Positions 32,801 to 39,100 of a DNA stretch of 64,000 nt are shown here, in pieces (positions within the stretch are counted from its first letter, which is position 1; each line of letters begins with the position of its first letter). The position numbers and the translations under genes are program-made. Where the stretch lies: NCBI GenBank assembly GCA_030141605.1, contig JAQGDQ010000595.1, forward strand, positions 29,425 through 93,424, read 5' to 3'. The DNA is from Tubiluchus corallicola. Its lineage: Eukaryota > Priapulida > Priapulimorpha > Priapulimorphida > Tubiluchidae. The notes beneath the pieces are model-generated. The model was not told the DNA's origin, did not search any database, and saw only the letters and a program-made list of their open reading frames with translations.

Positions 32801-34780
32801 TCTGGGTATCACCATCGATAGTATGCTTAATTTTCAAACACATATAAACAACGTTGTCAATAAAGCACATGGAAGACTGGCATTGATCAATTGTAGTTTC
32901 CTTGACGGACCTATGGTAACCAAACTGTACAAATCAATGGTTCGTCCCATTCTGGATTATGGTGACGTGATTTGCAGCCCAAATCGTCAAGACATGATAA
33001 GGAAAATTGAAAGTATACAACGTCGAGCTACTAGACTTGTACCTGCCATTTCTCATTTACCGTATGTTGCAAGACTTAAGATTCTGGGCTTTACAACTCT
33101 GAAGTACAGACGCAAAAGACAAGATTTAATCCAAACATGCTGCATTCTTAAAAGCATAGAAACCATCAACAGTGAAATATTTTTCCACCGACAGACATAT
33201 CATGGTACCAGAGGTCACTCCTATAAAATCAAGAAGAGGACAGTTCCCCAAAGGTGGAGTAGAAGAAGATTCACATTTGCAAGGCGAGTAATTAATGAGT
33301 GGAACACGCTGCCTGACAATGTAGTTCAAGCATCCAATCCTGCCCAGTTTAAGTTTCGTCTCGATAGATATTGAAAAAACAATGCTGAAAAATATATAGC
33401 ATACCTGTCAACCTATACGGTTTGGCCGTATTGCTGTACGGGAAAAATGCATTTTTGGCCCAATACGGCTTACAAGAAAATCCATACGGCGAAAAGAAAA
33501 ATATACGGCAAAATCAAAATGTTGCTCAGCGAAAATAATCGCATCGAATATTCCCTTTTTGATCGGTACTTTCATGCAGACGATCTTACTTCCGTTCAAA
33601 CGTTGTCATTGCGCACACTCAGCTAATAATTTTTAACATCTGGTTAACCACTTCCGCTATTTCATTCGTGAAAAAAACATGGCAAGCGAACGTGTTCCTC
33701 CGGCGAAAAAGCAAAAAACTGGAACTGGACGTCATTTAAAAGAATGGGAGAGCCCAAAGTTTTGTGGTGGAGCATACGCTGGATGGGTGAAAGCCTCGTC
33801 AGAAGGCTGCGACTACTCGTTTTGTGTTCCATGTAGGAAAAATGTGAAAGTGCGAGCGTCATTCAGTTTTGCAGTAAAGTAATTCAGTGATTGTATAACA
33901 GGATATAAGGAAGAATGTGAGATTAACTTGAACCCTCTCTCGTTTTTATGTGTTTTGTCTTTTTTTTAATATATATGTATATATAAAGTTAAGTGTTTGT
34001 TACAAAATTCCATCTGATATGCATACATAAATAATATCACACCATAACTAAATAGTTTTTTTTTCATGAAAACAAGACAATAAAATCATGTTCCAATGAT
34101 TTTTTTGTTGTTGTGTGGACTGATATGCGATCTCGTGACTGGTCTGTTTCTGTTGGCTCCCAGCAAATTAACATATTTTCAGATTCCGTAAGGTCCCGTG
34201 CTGTCTTATAAGGTTTAGCAAGACCCTATATAAGGGCAACGCTAATAACATGTTGACAGGTATGATATAGACACCAGGTTGCCACAATGGCAACAAGAAA
34301 CCCTGTGCTTCGCTTCGTGATCGCAGTGTCGCCAGCTAATATGTATTTTTAATATTGATAAAGTAAACAAGGAAGAGTGGAGAGGTTCATAAGCTATTTA
34401 TATTTATATCTATGTCTATTTAAGCTTAACCTCTATCCTTCGACAGTAACGGTAAAATGTTTCTGCTCCACTCACTGTTTTGTATACAGTTGCAACTTCT
34501 GCTTTCTGTTTATATAACAAAATCAATAAATAAACGTTCGTAGTCCTCACTTCAGTGTGATATTTTTATCAGCTCTATGAAATGCTTGATGTCAATGACA
34601 AAATCCACAAATCGTAACTAATGAAGAACATTAAACCATCTAATTAGTTCTAGAATTTAAAGTGAGACAAAAGTAATCTTGCACCTGGTTTTGAGCAGTA
34701 GGAATTTTTCCAAACCAGCTTTTTGTTAAATGCTTGTTGCTGTGAAATAAAGGCACACATGTTTCAGTGGAAGCAGACAT
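3492..34780 (-). CDS. POLR1B: RNA polymerase I second-largest subunit RPA2, 21 exons, complete
   Basis: Catalytic-core beta-like subunit of nucleolar RNA polymerase I, which makes the large rRNA precursor. Exons, 5' to 3': 34780-34685, 32703-32626, 31814-31755, 30740-30666, 28591-28472, 27977-27837, 27149-27051, 26024-25929, 23126-23050, 21072-20926, 19679-19508, 18016-17923, 15651-15131, 13706-13224, 12552-12385, 10641-10432, 10133-9977, 8558-8460, 7766-7612, 5302-5138, 3710-3492. All have AG/GT borders and joined phases agree; total 3432 nt, 1143 aa (human about 1135). Marker motifs: [19 protein letters not shown] (residues ~167-185), [20 protein letters not shown] (exon 13), [18 protein letters not shown] (exon 14), GYDMEDAMI (754-762), [12 protein letters not shown] (885-896), RFGEMERD (exon 20), and a four-cysteine zinc site at C1075, C1078, C1106, C1109. 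The ATG at 34780 is chosen because the downstream exon-1 peptide matches the family N-terminus. Divergent from VPS50; introns are packed with transposons. Confidence 0.96.
3713..3777. repeat. 34-bp tandem duplication at the last POLR1B 3' splice site
   Basis: AAAAATGATGCAAAATGATT followed by GCAAACTA occurs twice in direct tandem. On the minus strand this doubles the T-rich stretch before the acceptor, but only the exon-proximal copy is followed by AG, so a single acceptor remains. Confidence 0.8.
3922..4333. mobile_element. non-autonomous hAT element (CAGGGGTGTGCAAA termini)
   Basis: Starts CAGGGGTGTGCAAACT and ends AATTGCACACCCCTG, an inverted terminal repeat. Flanked by CTCTAGAA and GTATAGAA, a diverged 8-bp target duplication. 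412 bp with no transposase. Same family as 16823-17304 and 49724-50211, in the opposite internal orientation. Lies in the last POLR1B intron. Confidence 0.85.
4593..4975 (+). mobile_element. SINE body without its 5S head
   Basis: About 380 bp that is the near-identical reverse complement of 7822-8211. It begins TGTGGAAGTTGGAATTG and ends near CTCTGTACCTAAACTCAAT. The reverse copy has a 5S-rRNA-like head joined exactly where this one starts, so this looks like a 5'-truncated copy of the same SINE. It lies 163 bp downstream of POLR1B exon 20 in the RNA. Confidence 0.8.
5654..6114 (-). mobile_element. short TIR element, CAGGGATGAGAAT family (copy 1)
   Basis: Begins CAGGGATGAGAATAAC and ends AATTCTCATCCCTG (13-bp inverted termini). 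The interior matches the other copies at 25314, 38537, 46616, 48714 and 55198, in reverse orientation. No target duplication is visible for this copy. No transposase is coded; nearby short ORFs are not genes. Confidence 0.75.
6763..7377 (+). repeat. dispersed repeat, GATTCGAGGCTAC family (copy 1)
   Basis: Shares AGATTCGAGGCTACA, GGCGATCTATACATCAAACG, CGAAAAACCTCCAAAAATGG, CGGTGGGACTCTC-like and ACTGCTGACGCAAAGCCATT segments with 60367-61050, and its 3' half with 12640-13020. The end GGGGCCTTTGCTAGT is shared with the 12.6-kb copy. No coding capacity; the class is not recognised. Confidence 0.65.
7822..8310 (-). mobile_element. 5S-rRNA-headed SINE (SINE3-like), full copy
   Basis: Read on the minus strand from 8310: GTCTACGGCCATGTCACG, then TCTCGTCTGATCACCGAAG, TTAAGCAATGTAGAGCCTGG and TTAGTACTTGGATGGG. 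These are 5S rRNA nucleotides 1 to about 89, with box A and the intermediate element. At 8221 the sequence leaves 5S and continues into the ~390-bp body also found at 4593-4975. A 5S-derived Pol III promoter head joined to an unrelated body defines SINE3-type elements. Located in POLR1B intron 18, 56 bp upstream of the exon 19 acceptor. Confidence 0.75.
8706..9345 (-). mobile_element. LINE 3' end (CR1/L2-like), copy with ORF2 C-terminus
   Basis: The minus-strand ORF 9339-9145 encodes [30 protein letters not shown] and [13 protein letters not shown], typical of the extreme C-terminus of CR1/L2-type ORF2 proteins. It is followed by ~430 bp of 3' UTR ending AAATAAATGACTTATGACTT. The element is 5'-truncated. 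The same family occurs at 61985-62640 and 62640-62984. Confidence 0.75.
9346..9976. other. intron sequence, nothing recognised
   Basis: POLR1B intron 17 upstream of exon 17's donor. AT-rich; one open frame (9539-9814) has no family resemblance and no supporting context. Confidence 0.5.
9977..10133 (-). other. POLR1B: POLR1B exon 17 (hybrid-binding / active-site segment)
   Basis: Residues ~880-932. Encodes [17 protein letters not shown] followed by [20 protein letters not shown] and PSRMTI. In Rpb2-type subunits the [12 protein letters not shown] box lies beside the RNA-DNA hybrid and the catalytic centre. All its charged residues are intact here, so the gene looks functional. Confidence 0.95.
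10872..10991 (+). rRNA. full-length 5S-rRNA-like sequence (SINE head or 5S pseudogene)
   Basis: About 120 nt in 5S order: ATCTACGGCCATATCACG, TCTCGTCTGATCACCGAAG, TTAAGCAACGTAGAGCCTGG, TTAGTACTTGGATGGGTGAC, CGCTTAGGAATACCAGGTGC, TGTAGGCTT. Box A, intermediate element and box C of the internal promoter are all readable. It is followed by unrelated GC-rich sequence, not a T-run terminator, so it is more likely a SINE head than an active 5S gene. It stands alone, not in a 5S array. Confidence 0.75.
10872..11430 (+). mobile_element. 5S-headed SINE with a second, GC-rich body
   Basis: The 5S-like head (10872-10991) runs directly into ~440 bp of GC-rich sequence unlike its AT-rich surroundings. 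It contains CTGGGCAACTCAGGATCTCC, TTGCCCAGGCGTGCGCC and near its end CCGAGACAGAAGGATGCC followed by ATCAATAAA. This body differs from that of the SINE at 7822-8310, so two families use a 5S head. Open frames here (11118-11360 plus, 11351-11151 minus) are incidental. The 3' boundary is approximate. Confidence 0.6.
11765..12170 (+). repeat. dispersed repeat, GGGCGAGCCCAACT family (copy 1)
   Basis: Shares GAAGACAGGATGATTTTTCA-like, GGCGGGCGAGCCCAACT, GCGAAAATTGAAG and GTGTTGTACTAAAACTAGGC with 18340-18800 and, inverted, 41655-42165. No coding capacity and the class is unknown; boundaries are approximate. Confidence 0.6.
12215..12367. repeat. (GA)n microsatellite next to a 5' splice site
   Basis: A long GA run, pure over about 12270-12354. 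On the POLR1B coding strand it is a (CT)n tract beginning about 17 nt after the exon 15 donor (exon ends at 12385). It creates artefact open frames rich in Ser and Leu. Confidence 0.95.
12640..13020 (+). repeat. dispersed repeat, GATTCGAGGCTAC family (copy 2, 5'-truncated)
   Basis: Starts at AAACGTTCTAGCGGTGCCCG and matches the 3' half of 6763-7377 (GGTGGGACTCTC, GGCTACACGATGATGTGGGC, AAACTGCTGACGCA) to the same end GGGGCCTTTGCTAG. Confidence 0.6.
13070..13198. mobile_element. hAT-like terminal fragment
   Basis: Stacked AGTAATCAGTAATGAGTAATC and GATTACAATTTTTTCGAAGT motifs resemble the subterminal repeats of certain hAT elements. No matching second end is found, so only a fragment. Confidence 0.35.
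14245..14597 (+). mobile_element. jockey-like LINE 3' end with C-terminal C2H2 finger
   Basis: The frame from 14277 encodes [20 protein letters not shown], an alanine/lysine/glutamate-rich linker, then [23 protein letters not shown], a C2H2 zinc finger (CxxC, then H-x3-H). This is the C-terminal signature of a jockey/CR1-type ORF2. The element ends in an (ATC)n tail at 14570-14597. Same family, opposite strand, at 55441-55985. Confidence 0.8.
14845..15056. repeat. short dispersed repeat (three copies in window), copy 1
   Basis: Inverted relative to the copies at 24720-24935 and 28028-28250. Shares CATTCTACTTTGAAGCA, TAGTTTTAGCTATGCCAACT and TATGGATGGTTTTGGT. About 210 bp with no TIR that I could fix; class unknown. 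Confidence 0.6.
15131..15651 (-). other. POLR1B: POLR1B exon 13 (fork and lobe region)
   Basis: The largest exon of the gene, 521 nt, residues ~419-592. Begins KLMTDALGK..., contains [19 protein letters not shown], the strongly conserved [18 protein letters not shown] and [16 protein letters not shown], and ends HFKV-like (YFKVTQQER). The HTPDG box is shared by all Rpb2-type subunits. The wording [11 protein letters not shown] with [11 protein letters not shown] fits the Pol I paralogue rather than Pol II or III. Confidence 0.95.
15725..16098 (-). mobile_element. solo LTR (copy 1)
   Basis: 374 bp with TG...CA ends (plus strand TGTTGTGTTTTG ... CTCAACAACA) flanked by ATTTA and ATTGA, a 5-bp target duplication with one mismatch. 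On the minus strand it has a promoter-like TATATAAGGCGAAGCAGGC and an AATAAAG before the 3' end. Same family as 28619-28959. No internal retrotransposon genes are adjacent, so it is a recombination-derived solo LTR. Confidence 0.8.
16103..16439. mobile_element. short TIR element, ACCGTATTTATTCGAG family (copy 1)
   Basis: Begins ACCGTATTTATTCGAGTATA and ends TATACTCGAATAAATACGGT, inverted repeats of about 27 bp. It abuts the solo LTR: only the LTR's 5-bp duplication separates them. A second, internally rearranged copy is at 45553-45825. Confidence 0.8.
16823..17304. mobile_element. non-autonomous hAT element, perfect 8-bp TSD
   Basis: Starts TAGGGGTGTGCAAATT (first base changed from the family CAGGGG) and ends AATTTGCACATCCCTG. 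Flanked on both sides by TACTAGCA, a perfect 8-bp duplication as expected for hAT transposition. GC-rich subterminal CGGGCCGCA motifs. 482 bp, no transposase. Confidence 0.9.
17354..17708 (+). mobile_element. solo LTR of a second family
   Basis: Starts TGTTACGGAGGCACC and ends ACACACTATAACA, with GATAT / GGTAT flanks (5-bp duplication, one mismatch). Contains GCATAAAAGCGTG as a possible promoter and AATAAACTCC as a poly(A)-type signal. 355 bp; no retrotransposon coding sequence adjoins. Confidence 0.75.
18340..18800 (+). repeat. dispersed repeat, GGGCGAGCCCAACT family (copy 2)
   Basis: Shares AGCGGGCGAGCCCAACT, CATGAGCGTG, GCGAAAATTGAAGC and TACTAAAACTAGGCAAG with 11765-12170 and the inverted copy at 41655-42165, in POLR1B intron 11. 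Confidence 0.6.
19885..20484. mobile_element. hAT-like element (CAGTGGCGGCTC termini)
   Basis: Begins CAGTGGCGGCTCGTAG and ends GAGTCACCACTG, inverted with two mismatches. Flanks CATAAATT and GAAAAATT form a diverged 8-bp duplication. AGGGGGTGCTGC-type motifs occur at both ends. Inside, a ~95-bp segment with TACTTTCTCT and CTGGGCTCAGACA is tandemly duplicated at 20148-20342. No transposase. Confidence 0.75.
21127..21632 (+). mobile_element. LINE 3' end with hairpin and (GAATT)-type tail, copy 1
   Basis: About 500 bp nearly identical to 24083-24582, ending AAATAAATTGAAACTGAATT. It contains the stem-loop GGATAGC ... GGTGACTTTATAGTCTTTTT ... GCTATC at about 21460-21497. It represents the 3' UTR of a CR1/L2-like LINE; no coding part is retained. 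Confidence 0.7.
21781..21873 (-). mobile_element. jockey-like LINE ORF2 fragment
   Basis: The reverse complement encodes [15 protein letters not shown] and [11 protein letters not shown], nearly the same as the fragment at 46051-46452. It keeps six A residues where the 46-kb copy has seven, so its frame is not shifted there. Only about 93 bp long. Confidence 0.75.
22237..22830. mobile_element. mariner-like non-autonomous element, TA target site
   Basis: Starts GGGGAGACCCGGGTAAAGTG and ends CACTTTACCCGGGTCTCCCC, near-perfect inverted repeats of about 27 bp. TA flanks both sides (22235-22236, 22831-22832). Internal copies of the GATCCACTTTGCCC motif form subterminal repeats. No transposase; the open frames inside are incidental. 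Confidence 0.8.
23152..23671. mobile_element. TIR element with CACTCACAT...GGTTTGC termini, interrupted
   Basis: The left end GCACTCACATATTGGTTTGC and the right end (inverted) ACACTCATATCTCGGTTTGC are imperfect inverted repeats of about 25 bp. The interior holds a fragment resembling the CAGGGATGAGAAT family (about 23245-23390) and a LINE-like TAAATCTAA tail (about 23560). A second left end of this family begins near 63946 at the window edge. Confidence 0.5.
24083..24582 (+). mobile_element. LINE 3' end with hairpin and (GAATT)-type tail, copy 2
   Basis: Second copy of the 21127-21632 element. The stem here is perfect over ten pairs: AAAGGATAGC ... GCTATCCTTT, with GACTTTATGGTC inside. Ends AATTGAAATTGAATTGAATT. 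Confidence 0.7.
24690..24713. repeat. (TA)n microsatellite
   Basis: About 12 TA units in POLR1B intron 8. Confidence 0.9.
24720..24935. repeat. short dispersed repeat, copy 2
   Basis: Contains AAACCAAAACCGTACATAAG, GTCGGCATAGTTAAAACTAT and GCTTCAAAGTAGAATGCATC, matching 28028-28250 directly and 14845-15056 inverted. Confidence 0.6.
25314..25842 (-). mobile_element. short TIR element, CAGGGATGAGAAT family (copy 2), 7-bp TSD
   Basis: Begins CAGGGATGAGAATGAC and ends AAATTCTCATCCCTG, flanked on both sides by CTTATGG. 529 bp, no coding capacity. Internally includes TGGGGTTGCGGGGCAAAGCC and the GTACTGGGTCCGTAAAAATT segment common to the family. Confidence 0.85.
26600..26831 (+). mobile_element. 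probable LINE 3' end with (AAAT)n tail
   Basis: A near-palindrome (GGGGTGCTC at 26641 pairing with GAGTACCCC at about 26671) is followed within about 95 bp by a long (AAAT)n run at 26771-26831. A hairpin then a short-motif tail is the layout of other LINE 3' ends in this window. No coding part is seen, so the call is tentative. Confidence 0.45.
27367..27660 (-). mobile_element. truncated copy of the TAGGTTTTACATG TIR element
   Basis: Starts at TAGGTTTTACATGTCAAATG after a TA and runs for ~290 bp as the reverse complement of the right and middle parts of 56702-59297. It has only a few subterminal repeats (AACTCAAATGTAGA, AATTCAAATGTGTCTTGG) instead of the long array. The match fades near 27660 and the other terminus is missing. 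Confidence 0.75.
28028..28250. repeat. short dispersed repeat, copy 3
   Basis: Contains AACACCAAAACCATCCATAA, GTCGGCATACTTAAAACTAC and GCTTCAAAGTAGAATGCACC, parallel to 24720-24935. Confidence 0.6.
28619..28959 (+). mobile_element. solo LTR (copy 2), perfect 5-bp TSD
   Basis: Begins TGTTGTGGAGATCGCTG and ends AAACAAAACACAACT, flanked by GTAAC on both sides (28614-28618, 28960-28964). Contains GCGCTATATAAGGCGAAGCA (TATA-type promoter) and AAAATAAAGTAG before the end. Same family as the minus-strand LTR at 15725-16098. It lies 28 bp upstream of POLR1B exon 5 (transcript sense), in opposite orientation to the gene. Confidence 0.85.
29935..30480 (+). mobile_element. RTE-like LINE 3' fragment, frameshifted
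   Basis: The motif CCAAGCCAGGATAAATAGCC with GGAAGGGCATCCGCC resembles RTE-associated sequence. It is followed by a frame encoding [40 protein letters not shown] and, after a shift near 30250, [20 protein letters not shown] and RM.G.TR.DKIRN are typical of the C-terminus of RTE-clade ORF2. Broken and 5'-truncated. Sits in POLR1B intron 4. Confidence 0.75.
30802..31544. mobile_element. TIR element with AGTAACCCAYTAGCCGAAGT termini
   Basis: The left end GAGTAACCCATTAGCCGAAG and the right end, inverted, GAGTAACCCACTAGCCGAAG form inverted repeats of about 30 bp. Inside the right end, CCCATGTACGACGGGTCCTA is tandemly doubled with a ~31-bp period. No transposase and no clear target duplication. 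Confidence 0.7.
32095..32372 (+). mobile_element. LINE 3' end with hairpin and (ACTT)n tail
   Basis: Ends GACAAATAAATTTTTTACTT followed by repeated ACTT. About 110 bp before the tail is GGGGTGG TTGACTTGGTGACC ... GGTCTTTTCG CCACACC, a hairpin matching those in the 21.1, 24.1 and 36.8-kb elements. No coding part remains. Confidence 0.65.
32742..33399 (+). mobile_element. LINE ORF2 C-terminal part (CR1/L2-like), 210 codons open
   Basis: Open frame with [60 protein letters not shown] and [13 protein letters not shown], the order found in the thumb/C-terminal part of CR1/L2-type reverse transcriptases. The RT catalytic motifs are missing (5'-truncated). It lies antisense in POLR1B intron 1. At 33399 it is interrupted by the TIR element 33400-34264; LINE 3' sequence may resume at 34265. 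Confidence 0.85.
33400..34264. mobile_element. TIR element with CATACCTGTCAAC ends, 6-bp TSD
   Basis: Begins CATACCTGTCAACCT and ends ATGTTGACAGGTATG. Both flanks are ATATAG (33394-33399, 34265-34270), a perfect 6-bp duplication. 865 bp. Inserted into the LINE copy that starts at 32742. Contains a 67-codon open frame (33679-33882) that may be a transposase remnant. Confidence 0.85.
33679..33882 (+). pseudogene. possible transposase N-terminal remnant (BED/TTF-like finger)
   Basis: Encodes [17 protein letters not shown], then a segment with [15 protein letters not shown] and [13 protein letters not shown], and stops. A tryptophan-rich stretch followed by FCxxC recalls the N-terminal zinc fingers of hAT-type transposases, but the His pair and the rest are absent. 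Being inside a TIR element supports a transposon origin. Confidence 0.4.
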
Positions 34781-34913
34781 GTCCAAACTCAAAGAAGTAT
34801 GGGATTGATAAGCTGATCACGTGGTGCAAATGACGCTGCAATATGGACGTGCTGGTTTGATAAGTTTCAGAAATTATGCTTAATGCCAACATTTATATTA
34901 CACAGGAGCTGTA
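34781..34913. promoter_or_regulatory. divergent promoter region POLR1B / VPS50 (with 5' UTRs)
   Basis: Only 133 bp separate the POLR1B start codon (34780, minus) from the VPS50 start codon (34914, plus), so both 5' UTRs and the core promoter must fit here unless there are upstream untranslated exons. Visible elements: an E-box CACGTG at 34818-34823 in the context ATCACGTGGT, and a CRE-like TGACGC at 34831. No clear TATA box faces either gene. CACGTG is the class of site bound by Myc/Max and MiT/TFE factors; that any of these acts here is inference. A possible splice acceptor (TTATATTACACAG) precedes the VPS50 ATG by 8 bp. Confidence 0.7.
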
Positions 34914-36107
34914 ATGGATATTAAAAACAAGTTAAAGTCTATAATAAAAGGACAGGTGTGTACATGGCAATAAATTAGAACTATATATTGCCAATATTTG
35001 CCATAAATGGTCTTTGAAGTTAGGCTAATTTACTTGCATTATATAGACTGACTAACCTTTTATTTAGTGTACTCTAGATGTTAGTTTAGCCTGCTCTTAA
35101 TTACAATAGATATTAACTATAATCTAATGAGTGCATTCATGTTACATTGGTCAAAGTTGTCGATCCATAACTAAAATAAAAAATGGGAGTGAAACCTTTC
35201 ACTTTTGAGAGTAATTAATGTCAGCTTCAAAATCAAAGTTTGAGACTTCAGATTTCCTCGTTTATATAGCCTATTTTAGTACACTAGTCCAGCCTGGAAT
35301 CCGTATTACTTGAAAGACGTTGTTGTGTCGCAATCTGTACAGAGAAGATTTACACGCAGAGTTGCAGGTATGGAAAATCTCACTTATTCGCAGTGACTGC
35401 AAGAACTCCACATATCATCACTGGAAGAAAAGTGCCTATATGCTGATTTAGTTATGGTATATAACATCATTCATGGAAATATCATGAGTTCTCAGTTATG
35501 CCGTATGTACGCAAGAGGAACTTTCAAACTTTTCAATAAACGCACCAGATTCAAGCTTTGCCAAGGTAGTTATTCAGTTAGTATAGTGCCAGTGTGGAAC
35601 CATTTGTTCATTTCTACCCTAAAATTATTGGTGCCAATTCTACCACTGGTTTCACCACTTTCTTGAAAATGCACTTCTCAAACGTTTTTTGAAAAATAGC
35701 AGTCTGCTGCAGTAATACTGCTTTTTTTCTCTGGGGATCAGAGTAGTCGTTGCCAACATGATTTTTGCTCTGATGTGAACAACGGATCCCTGAAGGAAGC
35801 CTAAATAAATGAGAAATTGAAGACTTCTATCTTTTCATTACCTGTCGATAATTTACCTAGGGCGATAGCAGGATCATGCGGGAGGAATTCTGGAACTTCT
35901 GGAACTACCTGATCTGGAAAGACTAAACGTCACATTGTTGTGTTTATACCAGACGGTATAGTCTAGTAGAAACACGTCTGCTTTCTGTCTGGCAGGTCCT
36001 TCTTTTTTTGTAGTTATATGTTGTGATTTACAGTCAGCCCAAAGGTCTTTGGAGCTTATGTTAATTATTCATCCTAAAAGCCGACTTTAAATAAAGATTA
36101 TTATTCA

Positions 36108-36139
<32 letters not shown>

Positions 36140-39100
36140 CAGTTGATTCTTACAACGTAAATGGCATTTATTTTCAGTTTAATTACTAATAAAAAAACTC
36201 TTCTCCTAAACTTACATTTTTGTCTCTTCTGTTTATTTTTACCTGTTTTGAGTTACTGGGACTACTCGTTGAATTTCATATTTATTTATTAAGTACACGT
36301 TAACAACATGATAACATGTATTAAGTACATGATAAAAACAGAAGTATCAAAATGAAAACATAATGTGTGGTACTTCCATATTTGCCAACGGGATGTCTTG
36401 TAGCTCTCATAACACAATAACTAGCCACTCTTAGGGGGCTACTGCAAGAAATATCCATTTTTTTTAAATATACCTATTAATCATTCTTGCATATTAAAGT
36501 ACATCAGTTTCAAATAAACATTAGGTTTATTTGACATAAAATTTAATTTTGCAGGGAACAGGTCGTTCTCCAGCAACAACACCAAGTGAAAATGAATATA
36601 GAACACTGGCTAATGACTTTGTCGTGCAGAAACCTACTGAAAAAGTAAGTGTGTGATTTGTGTTAATGGGATTGCTCCAGGATAACTGAAGAATACAACT
36701 TTTTAAAAAAAATACAACAGTTTTTACATGTTTACTATTCTATTCCTAAAAATAAAAATATGCTTGCTTGCCTGTTTGAATATATTTGCTATGTTTATGA
36801 TTAAATTTGCTTTTTTTGTTTGCTTTTCATTCAATAGCTGCTTTTATAAATTGACTGCATTTCTTGCTTTTTGTGTTAATTTGTCACATTATGATTACTG
36901 ATTGCTTTTGTTCATTTATTACATTTAAGACTTACTGCACAAATTTTCTTCCTTTTGTTTTTTTTTTGTTATGCATTCATTATTTAACTACATTTTCATT
37001 CATTTGCTGCATTTTAGTTCACTCACTGCATTTATGATTTAACCAGATTGCTTGTTTTTTTGTTGTTGCATTCATGTCTTAACTACATCTTGTTTATTTG
37101 TCGTTTTAATATTTAACTGCATTATTTGCTTGCTTTTTTCCATTGGTATAATTATAATATAACTGTTTTGCATTTTGTTTATTTGCTACACTTAAGACCT
37201 AACTACATATTATTCACTTAACGATGTCGTCTGCCTGCCGTGCTTTATACTATTCCTAAGTTATATAGGGGTGGCTGACTCGATGACCTCCTGGTCTTTC
37301 GCCACCCATCTCTATATACTTTACATAATTTGTTGTATTTGCGCTATAAATATTATATTAGAGATAAATAAACCTTTGAATTGAATTGAATTGAAAAAGT
37401 TTTGTGTGTAGATCAGATAAGTTTGATAACATTGATAGAATAAAATGCTTACGATGTTTCAGTTCCTTTATCAACTAACATATCTGTAATTTTAAATTAT
37501 AATTGTACATTAATTTACAGTTTCTGTACATAGTAATGTTCGTCAGTTACAACGCTTATTTACAAGTGAGGCTGATGTACATTAAGATATTACGTTTGCA
37601 AATTTGTTTTTGTAAAATATGTAACCAGTTTAAAAACGTTAAAGTGATAAAGTAAAAGTTTAGCAATTTTGATTTTATCTGGTAATTTTGATATAATTAA
37701 GAAACTGTAAAATTCAACTAAAATGTATGGAAATAATTTTTAACTTTCTTAAACTTAAATCAATATATCTTAAAAGAAATTTGTTTTAGTCAGTACCGGA
37801 TTTTGATGTATATTAATGATGGTGGCAGTTTAGGTTGACCCAAATGTCTACAAAAGTTATTTAAAGTTAAAAATTATTTCCATATGTCTTTGCCTTATAC
37901 ATCCAGAGAATTACAATAGAAAGAGGAACAAACCCCTAAAATGCCAGGAAGTCTACAGAGTTTATTTCTCAAATGGAAACTAATAGTGTTAATAGACAGA
38001 TTATTAGTAGAGCAGACAGATGAGTTGAAGATTATTGTCCGCAAACCTGTTTCTATTTTAATTACAGGTGTCAAGCAGCATCAGTGAATTCCCAGTAAAT
38101 GACCCACATGCAGACCAAGAAGTAATTGAATCTATTGAGGAGGTTTATTATAGGAATGATTCATTTGATCCAAGTGATCATGAACTTGAGGTTTGCAATT
38201 TTAGACATTTGTTAATATTCTACAATACATAATTATCACAACATAATGAAATGCACTGGGTGCCATTTGTTGGACTCACTGTTAATGGAATCAGTCGCTT
38301 AATTGCTTCAAAAATGTCTGGTGTGGGCTGGTTCGATTCAGATGTATATAAAAACTGTCGGTAAATATTTCTGCATCTGCATAATTGACTCAATACTTTT
38401 GCTTTCAAGTACCTAAAATAAGATACTCTTGTGTGATCTAAGAGCTTTTTCTACTTTTGTGTTTTTTTCTTTGCCTTTGTGCACTATCATGCTCGAGCTG
38501 ATACTTTTATCATGTGCTTATGCGCTAGTGTAGCACCAGGGATGAGAATTTTCCGCGGATAACCGGAATTCCAAGTTTTTGGAAGACCAGTAGTGCCATT
38601 TTCGTAAATCGCGTAAATTTGTTGAGAAAAGTTTTACGGACCCAGTACATTATTTCACAAGCTGACCGCTAGTTGGCAGGCCGTCACTTTGTTTATATCA
38701 CGTACATCAGTGTAACCTCGTGTACATCTCTATGTATGAAAATATAGTTTCAATTGTGCGGAGTTATTTGAGTCAATTGCAGACAGTTTTTATATACTTT
38801 TGCATAGGAGCGGCCAGTACTTAGGCGTTTTTGAGATAATTAGGTATCATGTATCCTTGACAGTTGGGTATTTTAAATTTTGCATGAAACAAGGTAACTG
38901 ATATTTTCAGTCCACTTAGAGGCTCTCTATGGTCACAAAATAGCAATTTGTTGCTGCCTCCAAGGGGCCTTTGCCCCTCAACCCCATTGGGGACCTAGGA
39001 GGCCCCAAAACCCCTGGCCTGTTTCAGAGTTTTTTGCAATTTATCATTCTCATCCCTGGACTCATCACTCTTGGCAATTTGAATCTGTCACCAGCTCGCC

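Noticed and set aside
32742-33374. 210-codon ORF as a possible host gene
   Set aside because: Motif order ([41 protein letters not shown]) is that of a LINE ORF2 C-terminus.
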